Positions 34,378 to 42,685 of a stretch of DNA of 64,000 nt are shown here, piece after piece (the stretch's first letter is position 1; every line of letters begins with the position of its first letter). The notes below the pieces were generated by a model. That model did not search any database and was not told the DNA's origin. It saw only the letters and a program-made list of their open reading frames with translations. The stretch lies in the NCBI GenBank assembly GCA_965242615.1, contig CBDESR010000005.1, forward strand, positions 124,001 to 188,000. Reading direction: 5' to 3'. The translations under genes were made by a program, and so were the position numbers. The stretch is from CBDBCU01 sp965242615 (GTDB lineage Bacteria > Chloroflexota > Dehalococcoidia > Lucifugimonadales > UBA3495).

Positions 34378-34619
34378 CGGCGTTTCTTATGGCTAGGGTG
34401 TTGGTGGCTGGGTTTTTATAATGATACCATAGCCGCAACTTTTCCAAAGTTATAAGGCGACAATATAAAGTCCGCCCACCCCGGAATTGCTGCGGGGTGG
34501 GCGGCCGGGTTAACCGTTGCTATAGACCAACTGATTTTGCCGCCCCCGCTGCCTTGACGCCGCCGCCCTTTGCCGGCTATCATTGCCCCAACCCAAAGCC
34601 CTTGCGATTGCCAATTTCA

Positions 34620-35375
34620 ATGTCTGCTTTAGATTTACAGCGGCAACTCGAGGAATTGCGGGATGGCGGCCGCACCGTGGCCGACCTGCTCCAATTCCTC
34701 CAGGATTACCCCTATCAGGACTTGGGCTTTGCCCGGGTTGACCACCACCGCCCCTTGCGTACCGGCTTTCCCGAAGTCGTCCTCGGCCGCGGCAAAACCC
34801 CGCAGCAAATCGCCGCCATCGTCCACTCTCTTACCGGCCGCGGCCATCCGGTACTAGTCACCAAAACCGACCGGGACGCCTACGCCGCCGTAGCCGCGCA
34901 AACTCCCGCCGCCGCCTACCACGAATTAGCCCAAGCCATCGCCATTCCTACCGCCGCCGCGCCGCCGCCGTGCCGGGACGGGGTACTGCTCCTTACCGCC
35001 GGCACCGCCGACCTGCCAATAGCTGAGGAGGCCGCCTTAACCGCCGCCCTGATGGGCAGTCCCCCGCAGCGGGTTAATGATGTCGGCGTAGCCGGCTTGC
35101 ACCGCCTTATAGCCGCCCTCGCTGATTTGCGCCAGGCCCGGGTCATCATCGTAGTCGCCGGGATGGAGGCCGCCTTGGCCAGCGTCGTCGCCGGCTTGGT
35201 AGCCGCTCCGGTTATCGCCGTACCCACCAGCGTAGGCTATGGGGCCAGCTTTGACGGACTAGCCGCCCTGTTGGGAATGCTCAACAGCTGCGCCCCCGGT
35301 GTGGCCACCGTGAACATCGACAACGGCTTTGGCGCCGGCTATCTGGCCGCCCAACTCAATCTGATGGGCCGGTAG
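34620..35375 (+). CDS. larB: Nickel-pincer cofactor biosynthesis protein LarB
   Basis: A 251-residue PurE-like enzyme that carboxylates nicotinic acid adenine dinucleotide and hydrolyses its phosphoanhydride, the first step to the lactate-racemase Ni-pincer cofactor. LGFARVDHHRPLRTGFPEVV is the N-terminal part; the core shows DVGVAGLHRLI, VVAGMEAALASVVAGLV, PVIAVPTSVGYGASF and NIDNGFGAGYLAA. The ATG at 34620 fits family length; the upstream extension lacks similarity. The larC/larE genes lie 4 kb away, beyond a Septu operon. Confidence 0.93.
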   Translation: MSALDLQRQLEELRDGGRTVADLLQFLQDYPYQDLGFARVDHHRPLRTGFPEVVLGRGKTPQQIAAIVHSLTGRGHPVLVTKTDRDAYAAVAAQTPAAAYHELAQAIAIPTAAAPPPCRDGVLLLTAGTADLPIAEEAALTAALMGSPPQRVNDVGVAGLHRLIAALADLRQARVIIVVAGMEAALASVVAGLVAAPVIAVPTSVGYGASFDGLAALLGMLNSCAPGVATVNIDNGFGAGYLAAQLNLMGR

Positions 35376-35378
35376 CCG

Positions 35379-36308
35379 ATGCACGCTAACGGCGGCCGCC
35401 TGCCTTTCCCCATCAACCCCTTGCCTCTGCTGCAAGCCCTGCGCCCCTGGCAGTGGGTCAAAAACATTCTGGTATTCCTGCCCTTTGTCTTTGCCATCAA
35501 CCTGGCTTGGTCGCCGGACCACCTGACACCGGTTCCCGGTCTGCTGCTGCGGGCGGCCCTGACCGCGGCCGCCTTTTGCGCCCTTTCCGGCGCCGTCTAT
35601 CTCCTCAACGACCTGATGGACCGTCAAGCCGACCGGGAACATCCCGCCAAGCGCTTCCGCCCCATCGCCGCCGGCCGGGTCAGTGTGCCGGCCGCCATTG
35701 CCGTCCTGCTTATCCTGCTGCTGGCCGGGTTGGGGGTGCTAACTTGGCTGACCACCCTATTGGGCGGCATCGGCTTGCTCTATCTGGCGATTAACCTTTC
35801 CTATTCCCTGGGCTTGAAACGGCTGCCCTTGCTCGATGTGCTGCTGGTTTCCAGCGGCTATGTCATCCGCCCGGCCGCCGGCGCCGTAGCCCTTGGCGTC
35901 GCCCCCTCCCCCTGGCTTTACACCACTATGGCGGCCGTCGCCCTCTTTATCGTCCTGGGCAAGCGTTACGCCGAAGTGCGGCTGGCCGGCGACAAACCCA
36001 CCGCTCAACGGCCGGTATTGCAGTTCTACCCCGCCGCCTATGTGGACCAGCTTTTAACCATTGCCGCCGCCGCCGCCCTGGTCAGCTATGCCCTTTACAC
36101 CGTGGAAGCCGCCAATCTGCCGGCCAACAACGCTATGCTGCTCACCATCCCGCCGGTAGTCTATGGCTTGTTCCGTTTCCTCTATCTGATTCACACCAGC
36201 CGCTACGCCGAATACCCGGAACTGTTGATTCTCAAGGATTTGCCTGTGGTATTATCTATGGCAGCGTGGATTGGCGCGGCGGCCCTGATTCTGTTCTTGA
36301 ACAGTTAA
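35379..36308 (+). CDS. UbiA-family prenyltransferase (decaprenyl-phosphate phosphoribosyltransferase-like)
   Basis: A 309-residue integral membrane enzyme with about eight hydrophobic segments. The first Asp-rich motif reads NDLMDRQADREHPAKRFRPI, the N-D-x2-D-x3-D-x2-H-P-x-K-R-x-R-P-I form typical of the DPPR synthase/Rv3806c-like branch rather than quinone synthesis enzymes. It would transfer phosphoribose to polyprenyl phosphate for cell-envelope arabinose or related sugars. It starts 3 bp after larB, so they are cotranscribed. Confidence 0.85.
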   Translation: MHANGGRLPFPINPLPLLQALRPWQWVKNILVFLPFVFAINLAWSPDHLTPVPGLLLRAALTAAAFCALSGAVYLLNDLMDRQADREHPAKRFRPIAAGRVSVPAAIAVLLILLLAGLGVLTWLTTLLGGIGLLYLAINLSYSLGLKRLPLLDVLLVSSGYVIRPAAGAVALGVAPSPWLYTTMAAVALFIVLGKRYAEVRLAGDKPTAQRPVLQFYPAAYVDQLLTIAAAAALVSYALYTVEAANLPANNAMLLTIPPVVYGLFRFLYLIHTSRYAEYPELLILKDLPVVLSMAAWIGAAALILFLNS

Positions 36309-36377
36309 TCACTACCACGCCCGGCTCATCCCTGAGCCGGCCGCCGACTGAACCGCCCTCCCAAGGAGTTGCCCCCA

Positions 36378-37529
36378 ATGCCGGAAACCCGCATACCGAC
36401 CCCATTCCCGGCAATAGCCCCGGCCATTGCCCCCGCTAACCGCAAGCCAACCGCCCGCCCGGTGGTAGCCGTAGTTGCCACTACCCCGGAAACCGTTCTT
36501 GACGACATCAGCCGGGCCATGCAACTGGCCGGCGCGGCGCAAATCCTGTCCCCCGACTTGGCAACCCTCCTGAAAATCAACATCTCCTGGCAGCACTGGT
36601 ACCCCGGCTGCTCCACCACTCCCTGGCAGTTGGAGGGCGTCCTTCGCGGTTTGCAGCAGTTGGGACACCGGGAACTGATTGCCGCCCACAACGGCACGGT
36701 AGTAGTCGATTCCTTCGAGGGCGAAGTCAACAACAAGCACAAGGCGGTGCAGGATAAATACGCCTTGCCTACCATCCACCTCGACACCCCGCCCAACCGC
36801 TGGGTCGAATACCGCCCCAAAGCCGAAATGCTGGTCCTCGATGACATTTTCCCGGAGGGCATCCAGATACCGGAAACCTTTGCCGGCAAAAACATCGTCC
36901 ACCTGCCCACGATGAAAACCCATGTCTTTACCACCATGACCGGAGCAATGAAAAATGCCTTTGGCGGCCTGCTGCACCGCAAACGCCACTGGACGCACTC
37001 GGTCATCCACGAAACCCTCGTTGACCTGCTGGCCATCCAGCAGGAAATCCACCCCGGCATCTTTGCGGTAATGGACGGCACCTTTGCCGGCGACGGCCCC
37101 GGCCCCCGGGCCATGCGCTGGCATCTCAAAAACCGCATCCTGGCCGGCGCCGACCAGGTCGCCATTGACGCCGTCGCCGCCAAAATGATGGGTTTCGACC
37201 CCTTGAGCCTCAAATTCATCCGCCTGGCCCACGAGCGCGGCCTCGGCTGCGGCGATGTATCCCGAATTGAAATCGTCGGCGAGGACATCAGCAGCGTCAA
37301 CTGGGGCTTTTCCGGCACCGAAAACACCTTTGCCAGCCGGGGGCAAAAGCTGATTTACTGGGGGCCGCTCAAAGCCCTGGAAAAAGCCTTGCTCCGCAGC
37401 CCCATCGCCGCCTGGGCCTACGCCGCCTCCAACCTCTACCACAACGGCTACTGGCTCAACACCCACGGCAAAGCCCGCATCAACGCTGCCCTCCGCACCG
37501 AATGGGGGCAGCTGTTTAAGAGCTATTAG
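36378..37529 (+). CDS. DUF362 domain-containing protein
   Basis: A 383-residue cytoplasmic protein of the DUF362 family, whose core includes NIVHLPTMKTHVFTTMTGAM, KNAFGGLL and FAVMDGTFAGDGPGP. Many members carry ferredoxin clusters, but no C-x2-C pattern is evident here. Function is unknown. The ATG at 36378 has AAGGAG 9 bases upstream; a TTG three codons earlier is rejected. It follows larB and ubiA in the same direction. Confidence 0.85.
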   Translation: MPETRIPTPFPAIAPAIAPANRKPTARPVVAVVATTPETVLDDISRAMQLAGAAQILSPDLATLLKINISWQHWYPGCSTTPWQLEGVLRGLQQLGHRELIAAHNGTVVVDSFEGEVNNKHKAVQDKYALPTIHLDTPPNRWVEYRPKAEMLVLDDIFPEGIQIPETFAGKNIVHLPTMKTHVFTTMTGAMKNAFGGLLHRKRHWTHSVIHETLVDLLAIQQEIHPGIFAVMDGTFAGDGPGPRAMRWHLKNRILAGADQVAIDAVAAKMMGFDPLSLKFIRLAHERGLGCGDVSRIEIVGEDISSVNWGFSGTENTFASRGQKLIYWGPLKALEKALLRSPIAAWAYAASNLYHNGYWLNTHGKARINAALRTEWGQLFKSY

Positions 37530-37532
37530 CCC

Positions 37533-37561
37533 TTGACTATCACCGTTTTCGGTGTTATACT
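37533..37561 (+). promoter_or_regulatory. Promoter and operator-like repeat of the Septu operon
   Basis: TTGACT (37533-37538), 17 bp, TATACT (37556-37561). The spacer contains the perfect inverted repeat CACCG-TTTT-CGGTG, a likely repressor site or hairpin. It lies 21 bp before the ATPase start. Confidence 0.7.
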
Positions 37562-37581
37562 GATAGTAGTGAGGTGACCAA

Positions 37582-38964
37582 ATGCCTATAGCTAGCCTGA
37601 AACTCACCAACGTAGGCCCCTTCGACGCCATCGAGTTTGAGTTCGACCGGCAGGTAAATGTCTTTACTGGCCCGAACAACTCCGGCAAGTCGACGGTCCT
37701 GTGGGGGCTGTGGGACATCCTAGTTTTTCCTTCCGGCTTTCCTCGCAAGTTGCTCCGGGAAGGAAAGACCGCTGATTTCGAGGTTCATCTGTGGGATGAA
37801 CTCGCTGAGCAGTTCAGCGGTCAACTTCCCATCGTACGCGGCGACGCTGACAGTTACTGGACCCAAGAGCGTTGGAGCCAGCATAGCGGCATATTGGAGT
37901 TGGTCGGATATACCAACTTCATTCCGGCCTTACGTCGAACCACCGATTTTAGGTCGCCTGGTCCCACGGTAAACAGGGAGTCAGAAAACGAGAGGCTTCC
38001 CCGCGAGATCCAGAGGCGGTCACAGTTAAGCCGTCGCCCGCCCGAAGTAGAAATTCGAGCTATCTCGGACAGTGAGGATAGTGAAGAGCCTTTCGAGGAT
38101 GAACTGCGAAAGCGAAGGGACTTGATCCCTTCGGGTGCTTCCATTGTCAGCGACCAGAAGGTCATACAAAAGATAATCGACTTGGATTACCGGTCTTACC
38201 GGAGGAAAGAACCGGCGTCCCGCGCGATTATAGGTAAGGTCGGAGAACTGGCCTCAGAGATTACCGAAGGCTTCCCCATCCATTTCTTGGGCGTAGCTGA
38301 GGACAAACGCGGCTTGTTTCCTCAATTCCATACCCCGGATGGGGATATACCCCTCAATGTCCTCAGCCAAGGCACCCAGTCCCTAATCCAGTGGCTGGCC
38401 CACTTCCTTATCGGCTATGCCGAGTATTACGACTTTCCCGAGAGCCTGGACGACAAGCCGGGCATTTTTATCGTCGACGAAATCGACGCCCACCTGCACC
38501 CGTCCTGGCAGCGGCGGATTATCCCCACCTTGACCAATCACTTCCCCAGCCTGCAAATCTTTTGCTCCACCCATTCCCCCCTGATGCTGGCCGGCTTAAA
38601 AGAAGGCCAAGCCCAACTTTTGCGGCGGGATGACCAGGGCAAGGTTACCGTTTCCCGAAACGAAGGCGACATCATCGGCTGGTCAGTAGATGAAATCACC
38701 CGCATCCTGCTCGAGGTTCCGAACCCGACCGACCTCGCAACGGTAGAAAATCTGGAGAAACTCCAAGAACTGCGGCGCAAGCAAACCCTGTCAACAGATG
38801 AGGCGGAGAAACTGGAAAAACTGCGGCGCACGGTCAGCCGAAATCTGTTGAGCGGCCCCAAGTCTGCCCAAGTGGAGGAATTTGCGGAAGTGTTGCGGCG
38901 GGCCCGGGCGGCAACAGATGCCGCCCGGGAAACTGCCCCAGTCCAAACGGAAACCGAAGCATAA
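37582..38964 (+). CDS. ptuA: Septu system ATPase PtuA
   Basis: A 460-residue SMC/ABC-like ATPase. Walker A GPNNSGKST (residues 30-38), signature LSQGTQSL, Walker B with GIFIVDEIDAHLHP (from residue 294) and the switch STHSPLM are intact; the insert between about 130 and 190 is charged. The C-terminus has a Glu/Lys-rich helical stretch likely to be coiled coil. Septu type I couples this ATPase with an HNH nuclease to block phage. The stop TAA shares its last A with the ptuB start (TAATG), implying coupled translation. Confidence 0.9.
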   Translation: MPIASLKLTNVGPFDAIEFEFDRQVNVFTGPNNSGKSTVLWGLWDILVFPSGFPRKLLREGKTADFEVHLWDELAEQFSGQLPIVRGDADSYWTQERWSQHSGILELVGYTNFIPALRRTTDFRSPGPTVNRESENERLPREIQRRSQLSRRPPEVEIRAISDSEDSEEPFEDELRKRRDLIPSGASIVSDQKVIQKIIDLDYRSYRRKEPASRAIIGKVGELASEITEGFPIHFLGVAEDKRGLFPQFHTPDGDIPLNVLSQGTQSLIQWLAHFLIGYAEYYDFPESLDDKPGIFIVDEIDAHLHPSWQRRIIPTLTNHFPSLQIFCSTHSPLMLAGLKEGQAQLLRRDDQGKVTVSRNEGDIIGWSVDEITRILLEVPNPTDLATVENLEKLQELRRKQTLSTDEAEKLEKLRRTVSRNLLSGPKSAQVEEFAEVLRRARAATDAARETAPVQTETEA

Positions 38965-39617
38965 TGCACTGGATTGACCGCGGCCCGGAGCCCGCCGGAC
39001 TGGAAACGATTCGCTTGCGCTATACGCCGCGCTGGGTCGCCCACTACACTGAAGGCATCGGTGCCAAACCCACCGACGCCCGCTGGTATGATTTCATTGG
39101 TGAACTGTCCGGGCTATTTTCCGGCTTGTGCGCCTACTGCGAGGAGCGGGACAAAGGAGAAGTCGATCACTTTCGCCCCAAAAGTAAATTCCCCGCATTG
39201 GTCTATGCGTGGTCGAACTGGCTGTTTGCCTGCCACAACTGTAACCAGACGAAAGGGGCAAAGTGGCCGCCGGATGGCTATATCAACCCCTGTGCCGCCA
39301 CGTTGCCGGAACGCCCGGAAAACTTTTTCCGCTTCGACACTGACACCGGGGAAATTCTCCCCGCTTTCGGGTTGAGTTATGACCATAAAGATATAGCTCA
39401 AAAGACCATTGATGACCTGTCCCTTAACGCCGGCCACCATTTAAGGGATCGGTTAGAGTGGCTCACTTTAGTTTCCGCAGCGGTTTCCAGCGACCCGAAT
39501 AATCCAGCCCCCGATGAGGAAATTGCCCTTTCCTTTCTGACCTCCCGGGCTACCCAATTTTCCAGCATCACCCGGGCTTGGCTGGCTGAACATGGCTATC
39601 CGGTAGAATCTGACTAA
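38964..39617 (+). CDS. ptuB: Septu system HNH nuclease PtuB
   Basis: A 217-residue HNH endonuclease. CAYC (Cys56, Cys59), GEVDHFRPKS (His69), then NWLFACHNCNQTKG (Cys90, Cys93) make a zinc-supported beta-beta-alpha-metal nuclease. In PtuAB systems and retron-Ec78, this protein cuts tRNA or DNA once released by the ATPase. It is fused by overlap to ptuA. The rest (residues 110-217) is helical and may contact PtuA. It converges with larC. Confidence 0.9.
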   Translation: MHWIDRGPEPAGLETIRLRYTPRWVAHYTEGIGAKPTDARWYDFIGELSGLFSGLCAYCEERDKGEVDHFRPKSKFPALVYAWSNWLFACHNCNQTKGAKWPPDGYINPCAATLPERPENFFRFDTDTGEILPAFGLSYDHKDIAQKTIDDLSLNAGHHLRDRLEWLTLVSAAVSSDPNNPAPDEEIALSFLTSRATQFSSITRAWLAEHGYPVESD

Positions 39618-40831
39618 ACTACAAAACCATCCCCCGCCCTCTCCCCCACCTCCCGATACACCTCCCCCAGCGGCCGCCCCGTCGCCAGCGCAATCCGCCG
39701 GCAATCCTCATACTCCGGCGCGGCGGCTACCGCTACCCCCTCCAGATACTTCACCTTCACCCGCACCATCCCGTCCGCCGTTTCCACCGCCACCGTTTCC
39801 CGATGGGCAGCGTAGCGTTCCACCGACCGCCGGCGTATCCCCAAAGTCGGCGTTTCCCGCAGAATCAGCTCCACCGCCGCCGCTTCCAAATCCTCCGGCA
39901 GCAGCGCCGCCAAAATCACCCCTGGCCGGTTCTTTTTCATCTGAATCGGAGTATGCCACGCATCCAACGCGCCCAAGGCAAACAGCCGTTCCTGCGCGTA
40001 GCCCAGCGTCTCCCCGGTCACATCATCCAAATTAGTCTCCAGCAGCGTCAACCCGCCTTGCAGCGGCGCTATCGCCGCCGCTGGCTGGTCTGCCGTCTCC
40101 CCCCTCCAGACCCGTACCACATTAGGAAAAGCCGCCGGGTCTTTGCGCCCCAACCCGACGCCAATACCGTTAACCGTCAGTGCCGGCCGCTCAAACCGGG
40201 CTAAAGCCGTGATGATGGCCGCCCCGGTGGGCGTAGTCAACTCCCCCTCGCCCTGATGTACCGGCGACTCCGCGGCGATTGGCGCGCCGGCCATGGCTGC
40301 CAACACCAGCGTAGCCGGCGCCGGGTTAGCGTAGCCGCCTGCCCGTCCCGGCGGCCGGGCTTCCCCCAACACCAACGGCGCGGCATAAACCGCCCCAATC
40401 CCCAACTGATGCAGCCCAACGGCAAACCCGACCACATCCACCAGCGTATCCACCGTTCCCAACTCCTCCAACTCCACCCCTTCCGCCGGCTCCCCATGCA
40501 CCCGACCCTCCGCTTGCCACAAGGCATTAAGAACTTGCGCCGCTTGGCCTTTTACCCCTTCCGGCAATGCGCTGTCTGCTACCATTTCCAACTGCCGCCG
40601 CGGCGACAACCGGCCCTTGACGGCAGCATCATCCAAATCCACCGTCAGTTGCGTACCCCGCACTTCGCAGCGGGTCGCAGCAGTTGCGGCCAGCCGGTAG
40701 CCGCCCACTGCCAACTTGGACAACTCGGCTTGCAGCGCATCCAACGGCAGCCCCAAATCCAGTAGCGCCCCCAGCAGCATATCGCCGCTGGCCCCGCCAA
40801 TGGACTGAATATAAACCGCCTTCATCCCCAT
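39614..40831 (-). CDS. larC: Nickel-pincer cofactor biosynthesis protein LarC
   Basis: A 405-residue metal-insertion enzyme using CTP to place nickel into the pincer cofactor. IQSIGGASGDMLLGALLDLG is the conserved start, ETNLDDVTGE the family metal-site motif and MKKNRPGVILAALL a C-terminal signature. LarC starts at ATG 40831 overlapping the LarE stop (TGATG); an ATG two codons later is equally plausible. In many lactobacilli larC is split in two by a programmed frameshift; here it is one frame. The stop overlaps convergent ptuB by 4 bp. Confidence 0.93.
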   Translation of the reverse strand: MGMKAVYIQSIGGASGDMLLGALLDLGLPLDALQAELSKLAVGGYRLAATAATRCEVRGTQLTVDLDDAAVKGRLSPRRQLEMVADSALPEGVKGQAAQVLNALWQAEGRVHGEPAEGVELEELGTVDTLVDVVGFAVGLHQLGIGAVYAAPLVLGEARPPGRAGGYANPAPATLVLAAMAGAPIAAESPVHQGEGELTTPTGAAIITALARFERPALTVNGIGVGLGRKDPAAFPNVVRVWRGETADQPAAAIAPLQGGLTLLETNLDDVTGETLGYAQERLFALGALDAWHTPIQMKKNRPGVILAALLPEDLEAAAVELILRETPTLGIRRRSVERYAAHRETVAVETADGMVRVKVKYLEGVAVAAAPEYEDCRRIALATGRPLGEVYREVGERAGDGFVV

Positions 40832-41715
40832 CACCCGGCGGCCGCGTCCGACCGCACCGCCAACTTCAGCCCATCATTCAGACTCCCGGAACGCAGCCCG
40901 CACAAATCCAGCGACACCCACAAATAGCCAATTTCCTTCAGCCGGGCCGCTATTTCCTGGCGGTGAGCAAAGGCCACTTCCAACTCGCCCTCCCCCACCT
41001 CAATGCGGCACAGCTTGTCGTGATGCCGCGCCCGCACTTCCCGCAAGCCCAATCCCCGCAGGTAATCCTCCGCCTGCTCAATGCGCGACAAAGTTTCCAC
41101 GCTCACCGGTATGCCGTAAGGGATGCGCGAGGACAAGCACGGTTGCGCCGGCTTGTCCCAAACCGGCAGCCCCCACTCCCGCGCCAATTCCCGCACCATC
41201 GCCTTGCTGAACCCGGCTTCCACCAATGGACTCCGTACCGTATGCTCCGCCGCCGCCGTCAAGCCCGGCCGGTAATCCCCCAAATCATCAGTGTTAGCCC
41301 CGTTGACAACCCAGGCAAAGCCCTCCGCCGCCGCCAGTTGCCCCAGCTGCGTATAAAGCTCCGTCTTGCAGAAGTAGCAGCGATTGGGCGCATTGGCCGC
41401 GTAACCCTCCCGCTCCAGTTCGGCGGTTTGCAGCGTCCGGTGCGCCAATCCGAAACTCTGCGCCAGGTTCACCGCCGCCGCCAATTCCCGAGCCGCCAAT
41501 GCCGGAGAAACCGCAGTCACCGCCAGAGCCGACGCCCCCAAAACCCGCTGCGCCGCCACCGCCAGCAGCGCGCTGTCCACCCCGCCCGAATAGGCCACAA
41601 TAACCGACCCCATTTCCCCCAGTGCCGCGTCCAGCCGCTGCCCGGCCGCCGCCAAACCCGTTGCCGCCGCCGCCGCTGCCGCCATCCCGCCCCCTTGCCG
41701 CTCTGCTTTTGCCAT
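40831..41715 (-). CDS. larE: ATP-dependent sacrificial sulfur transferase LarE
   Basis: A 294-residue PP-loop enzyme. SGGVDS (residues 43-48) activates the substrate by adenylation; Cys193 in PCLSSRIPYG corresponds to the sacrificial sulfur-donor Cys of LarE, converted to dehydroalanine. NRCYFCKTELY precedes it. ATG 41715 is chosen because TATAAT (complement of 41762-41767) would start transcription near 41755, after the longer frame's ATG. The first 30 residues are Ala/Gly-rich. It is the first gene before larC. Confidence 0.92.
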   Translation of the reverse strand: MAKAERQGGGMAAAAAAATGLAAAGQRLDAALGEMGSVIVAYSGGVDSALLAVAAQRVLGASALAVTAVSPALAARELAAAVNLAQSFGLAHRTLQTAELEREGYAANAPNRCYFCKTELYTQLGQLAAAEGFAWVVNGANTDDLGDYRPGLTAAAEHTVRSPLVEAGFSKAMVRELAREWGLPVWDKPAQPCLSSRIPYGIPVSVETLSRIEQAEDYLRGLGLREVRARHHDKLCRIEVGEGELEVAFAHRQEIAARLKEIGYLWVSLDLCGLRSGSLNDGLKLAVRSDAAAG

Positions 41716-41801
41716 TGCCGCCGCCCTTTTGTTAAAATAGGGTTTCGGATTAACCCAACCCATTATACTCCATAACCGGCTCCGCCCGGCCGGGAGGCAA
41801 A

Positions 41802-42164
41802 TTGACCGTCCAAAGCATCAGCGCCATCACCCTGGCCGTGCGGGATATGTCCCGGTCGGTAACTTTCTATCAGGAACAGCTTGGCTTGCCGCTGCTGTAC
41901 GGTGGCCCGGCCGCCGATTTTACCAGTTTCCGCGTCGGCGGCGGCTACCTCAACCTTATCCGCCAAGCCCCGAATTTCACCTGGTGGGGCCGCGCCATCT
42001 TTTATGTGGACGATGTGGACGCCCTCTACCAACGGCTGACTGCCTTGGGCTTGACCCCTGACACCGCCCCGGCTGATGCCCCTTGGGGTGAGCGCTACTT
42101 TCATATCAAAGATCCGGACGGCCACGAGTTAAGCTTTGCCCGTCCCTTAAACCCCTGCGGCTGA
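41802..42164 (+). CDS. VOC (glyoxalase/bleomycin resistance) family protein
   Basis: A 120-residue vicinal-oxygen-chelate protein. ITLAVRDMSRSVTFYQEQLG and IFYVDDVDALYQRLTALG are the paired beta-alpha units, ending KDPDGHELSFA. Metal ligands are less clear than in glyoxalase I. The start is TTG at 41802, five bases after GGGAGG. It is divergent from larE and convergent with the acetyltransferase gene. Activity unknown; members include dioxygenases and antibiotic-binding proteins. Confidence 0.85.
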   Translation: MTVQSISAITLAVRDMSRSVTFYQEQLGLPLLYGGPAADFTSFRVGGGYLNLIRQAPNFTWWGRAIFYVDDVDALYQRLTALGLTPDTAPADAPWGERYFHIKDPDGHELSFARPLNPCG

Positions 42165-42166
42165 CG

Positions 42167-42664
42167 CTACCCTTCCCGGTCCGCCAGTTCCTTCACAAAC
42201 ACCCAAGCGGAAACCGGCCCCAGTGGCTCGGCGCCGGTCAACTCATAGCCATATTTTCGATACATCGCCACCGCCGCCGCCGCGCGGGTTACGGTAGTCA
42301 ACCGGATCCGCTGGTAGCCCTGCTCCCGGCAAAAGGTTTCCGCCGTCTCCATCAGCTTGGAGCCGATACCCAGGCGGCGCGTATCCCCATCCACGCTCAT
42401 CCGCCGCAATTCCGCTTCCGCATCGCTGCGCCGTTGGATGCCGGCCATCCCCTTGACCGTCCCGTCCAGGTCCGCAACCCAGAAATGGCAGCCTTCCTCC
42501 GCCAGGTAGCAGCCCGGAATATCATCCAAATCCTCCCGCAGCGCCCGCTCAATAAAACCGGGCAGGAACCGCGGCATTGCCCGGATATGGACTTCCAGCC
42601 CCCCGGCAAACATCCGCTTAACTTCGTCCTTGTCCCCATCCTGGTAAGTGCGAATTTCCAGCAT
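42167..42664 (-). CDS. GNAT family N-acetyltransferase
   Basis: A 165-residue acetyl-CoA-dependent acetyltransferase. RMSVDGDTRRLGIGSKLMETAETF holds the R/Q-x-x-G-x-G/A acetyl-CoA pyrophosphate loop, followed by AVAMYRKYGYE of motif B. The substrate cannot be determined. The leftward ATG follows GGGGA. It lies 21 bp after ychF and may be cotranscribed. Confidence 0.88.
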   Translation of the reverse strand: MLEIRTYQDGDKDEVKRMFAGGLEVHIRAMPRFLPGFIERALREDLDDIPGCYLAEEGCHFWVADLDGTVKGMAGIQRRSDAEAELRRMSVDGDTRRLGIGSKLMETAETFCREQGYQRIRLTTVTRAAAAVAMYRKYGYELTGAEPLGPVSAWVFVKELADREG

Positions 42665-42685
42665 AAATCCCCGTCCCCTCGCCGC

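Noticed and set aside
36312..37748. 478-residue leftward reading frame across DUF362 and the Septu promoter
   Set aside because: It is antisense to DUF362 and runs through a promoter; no recognisable motif.
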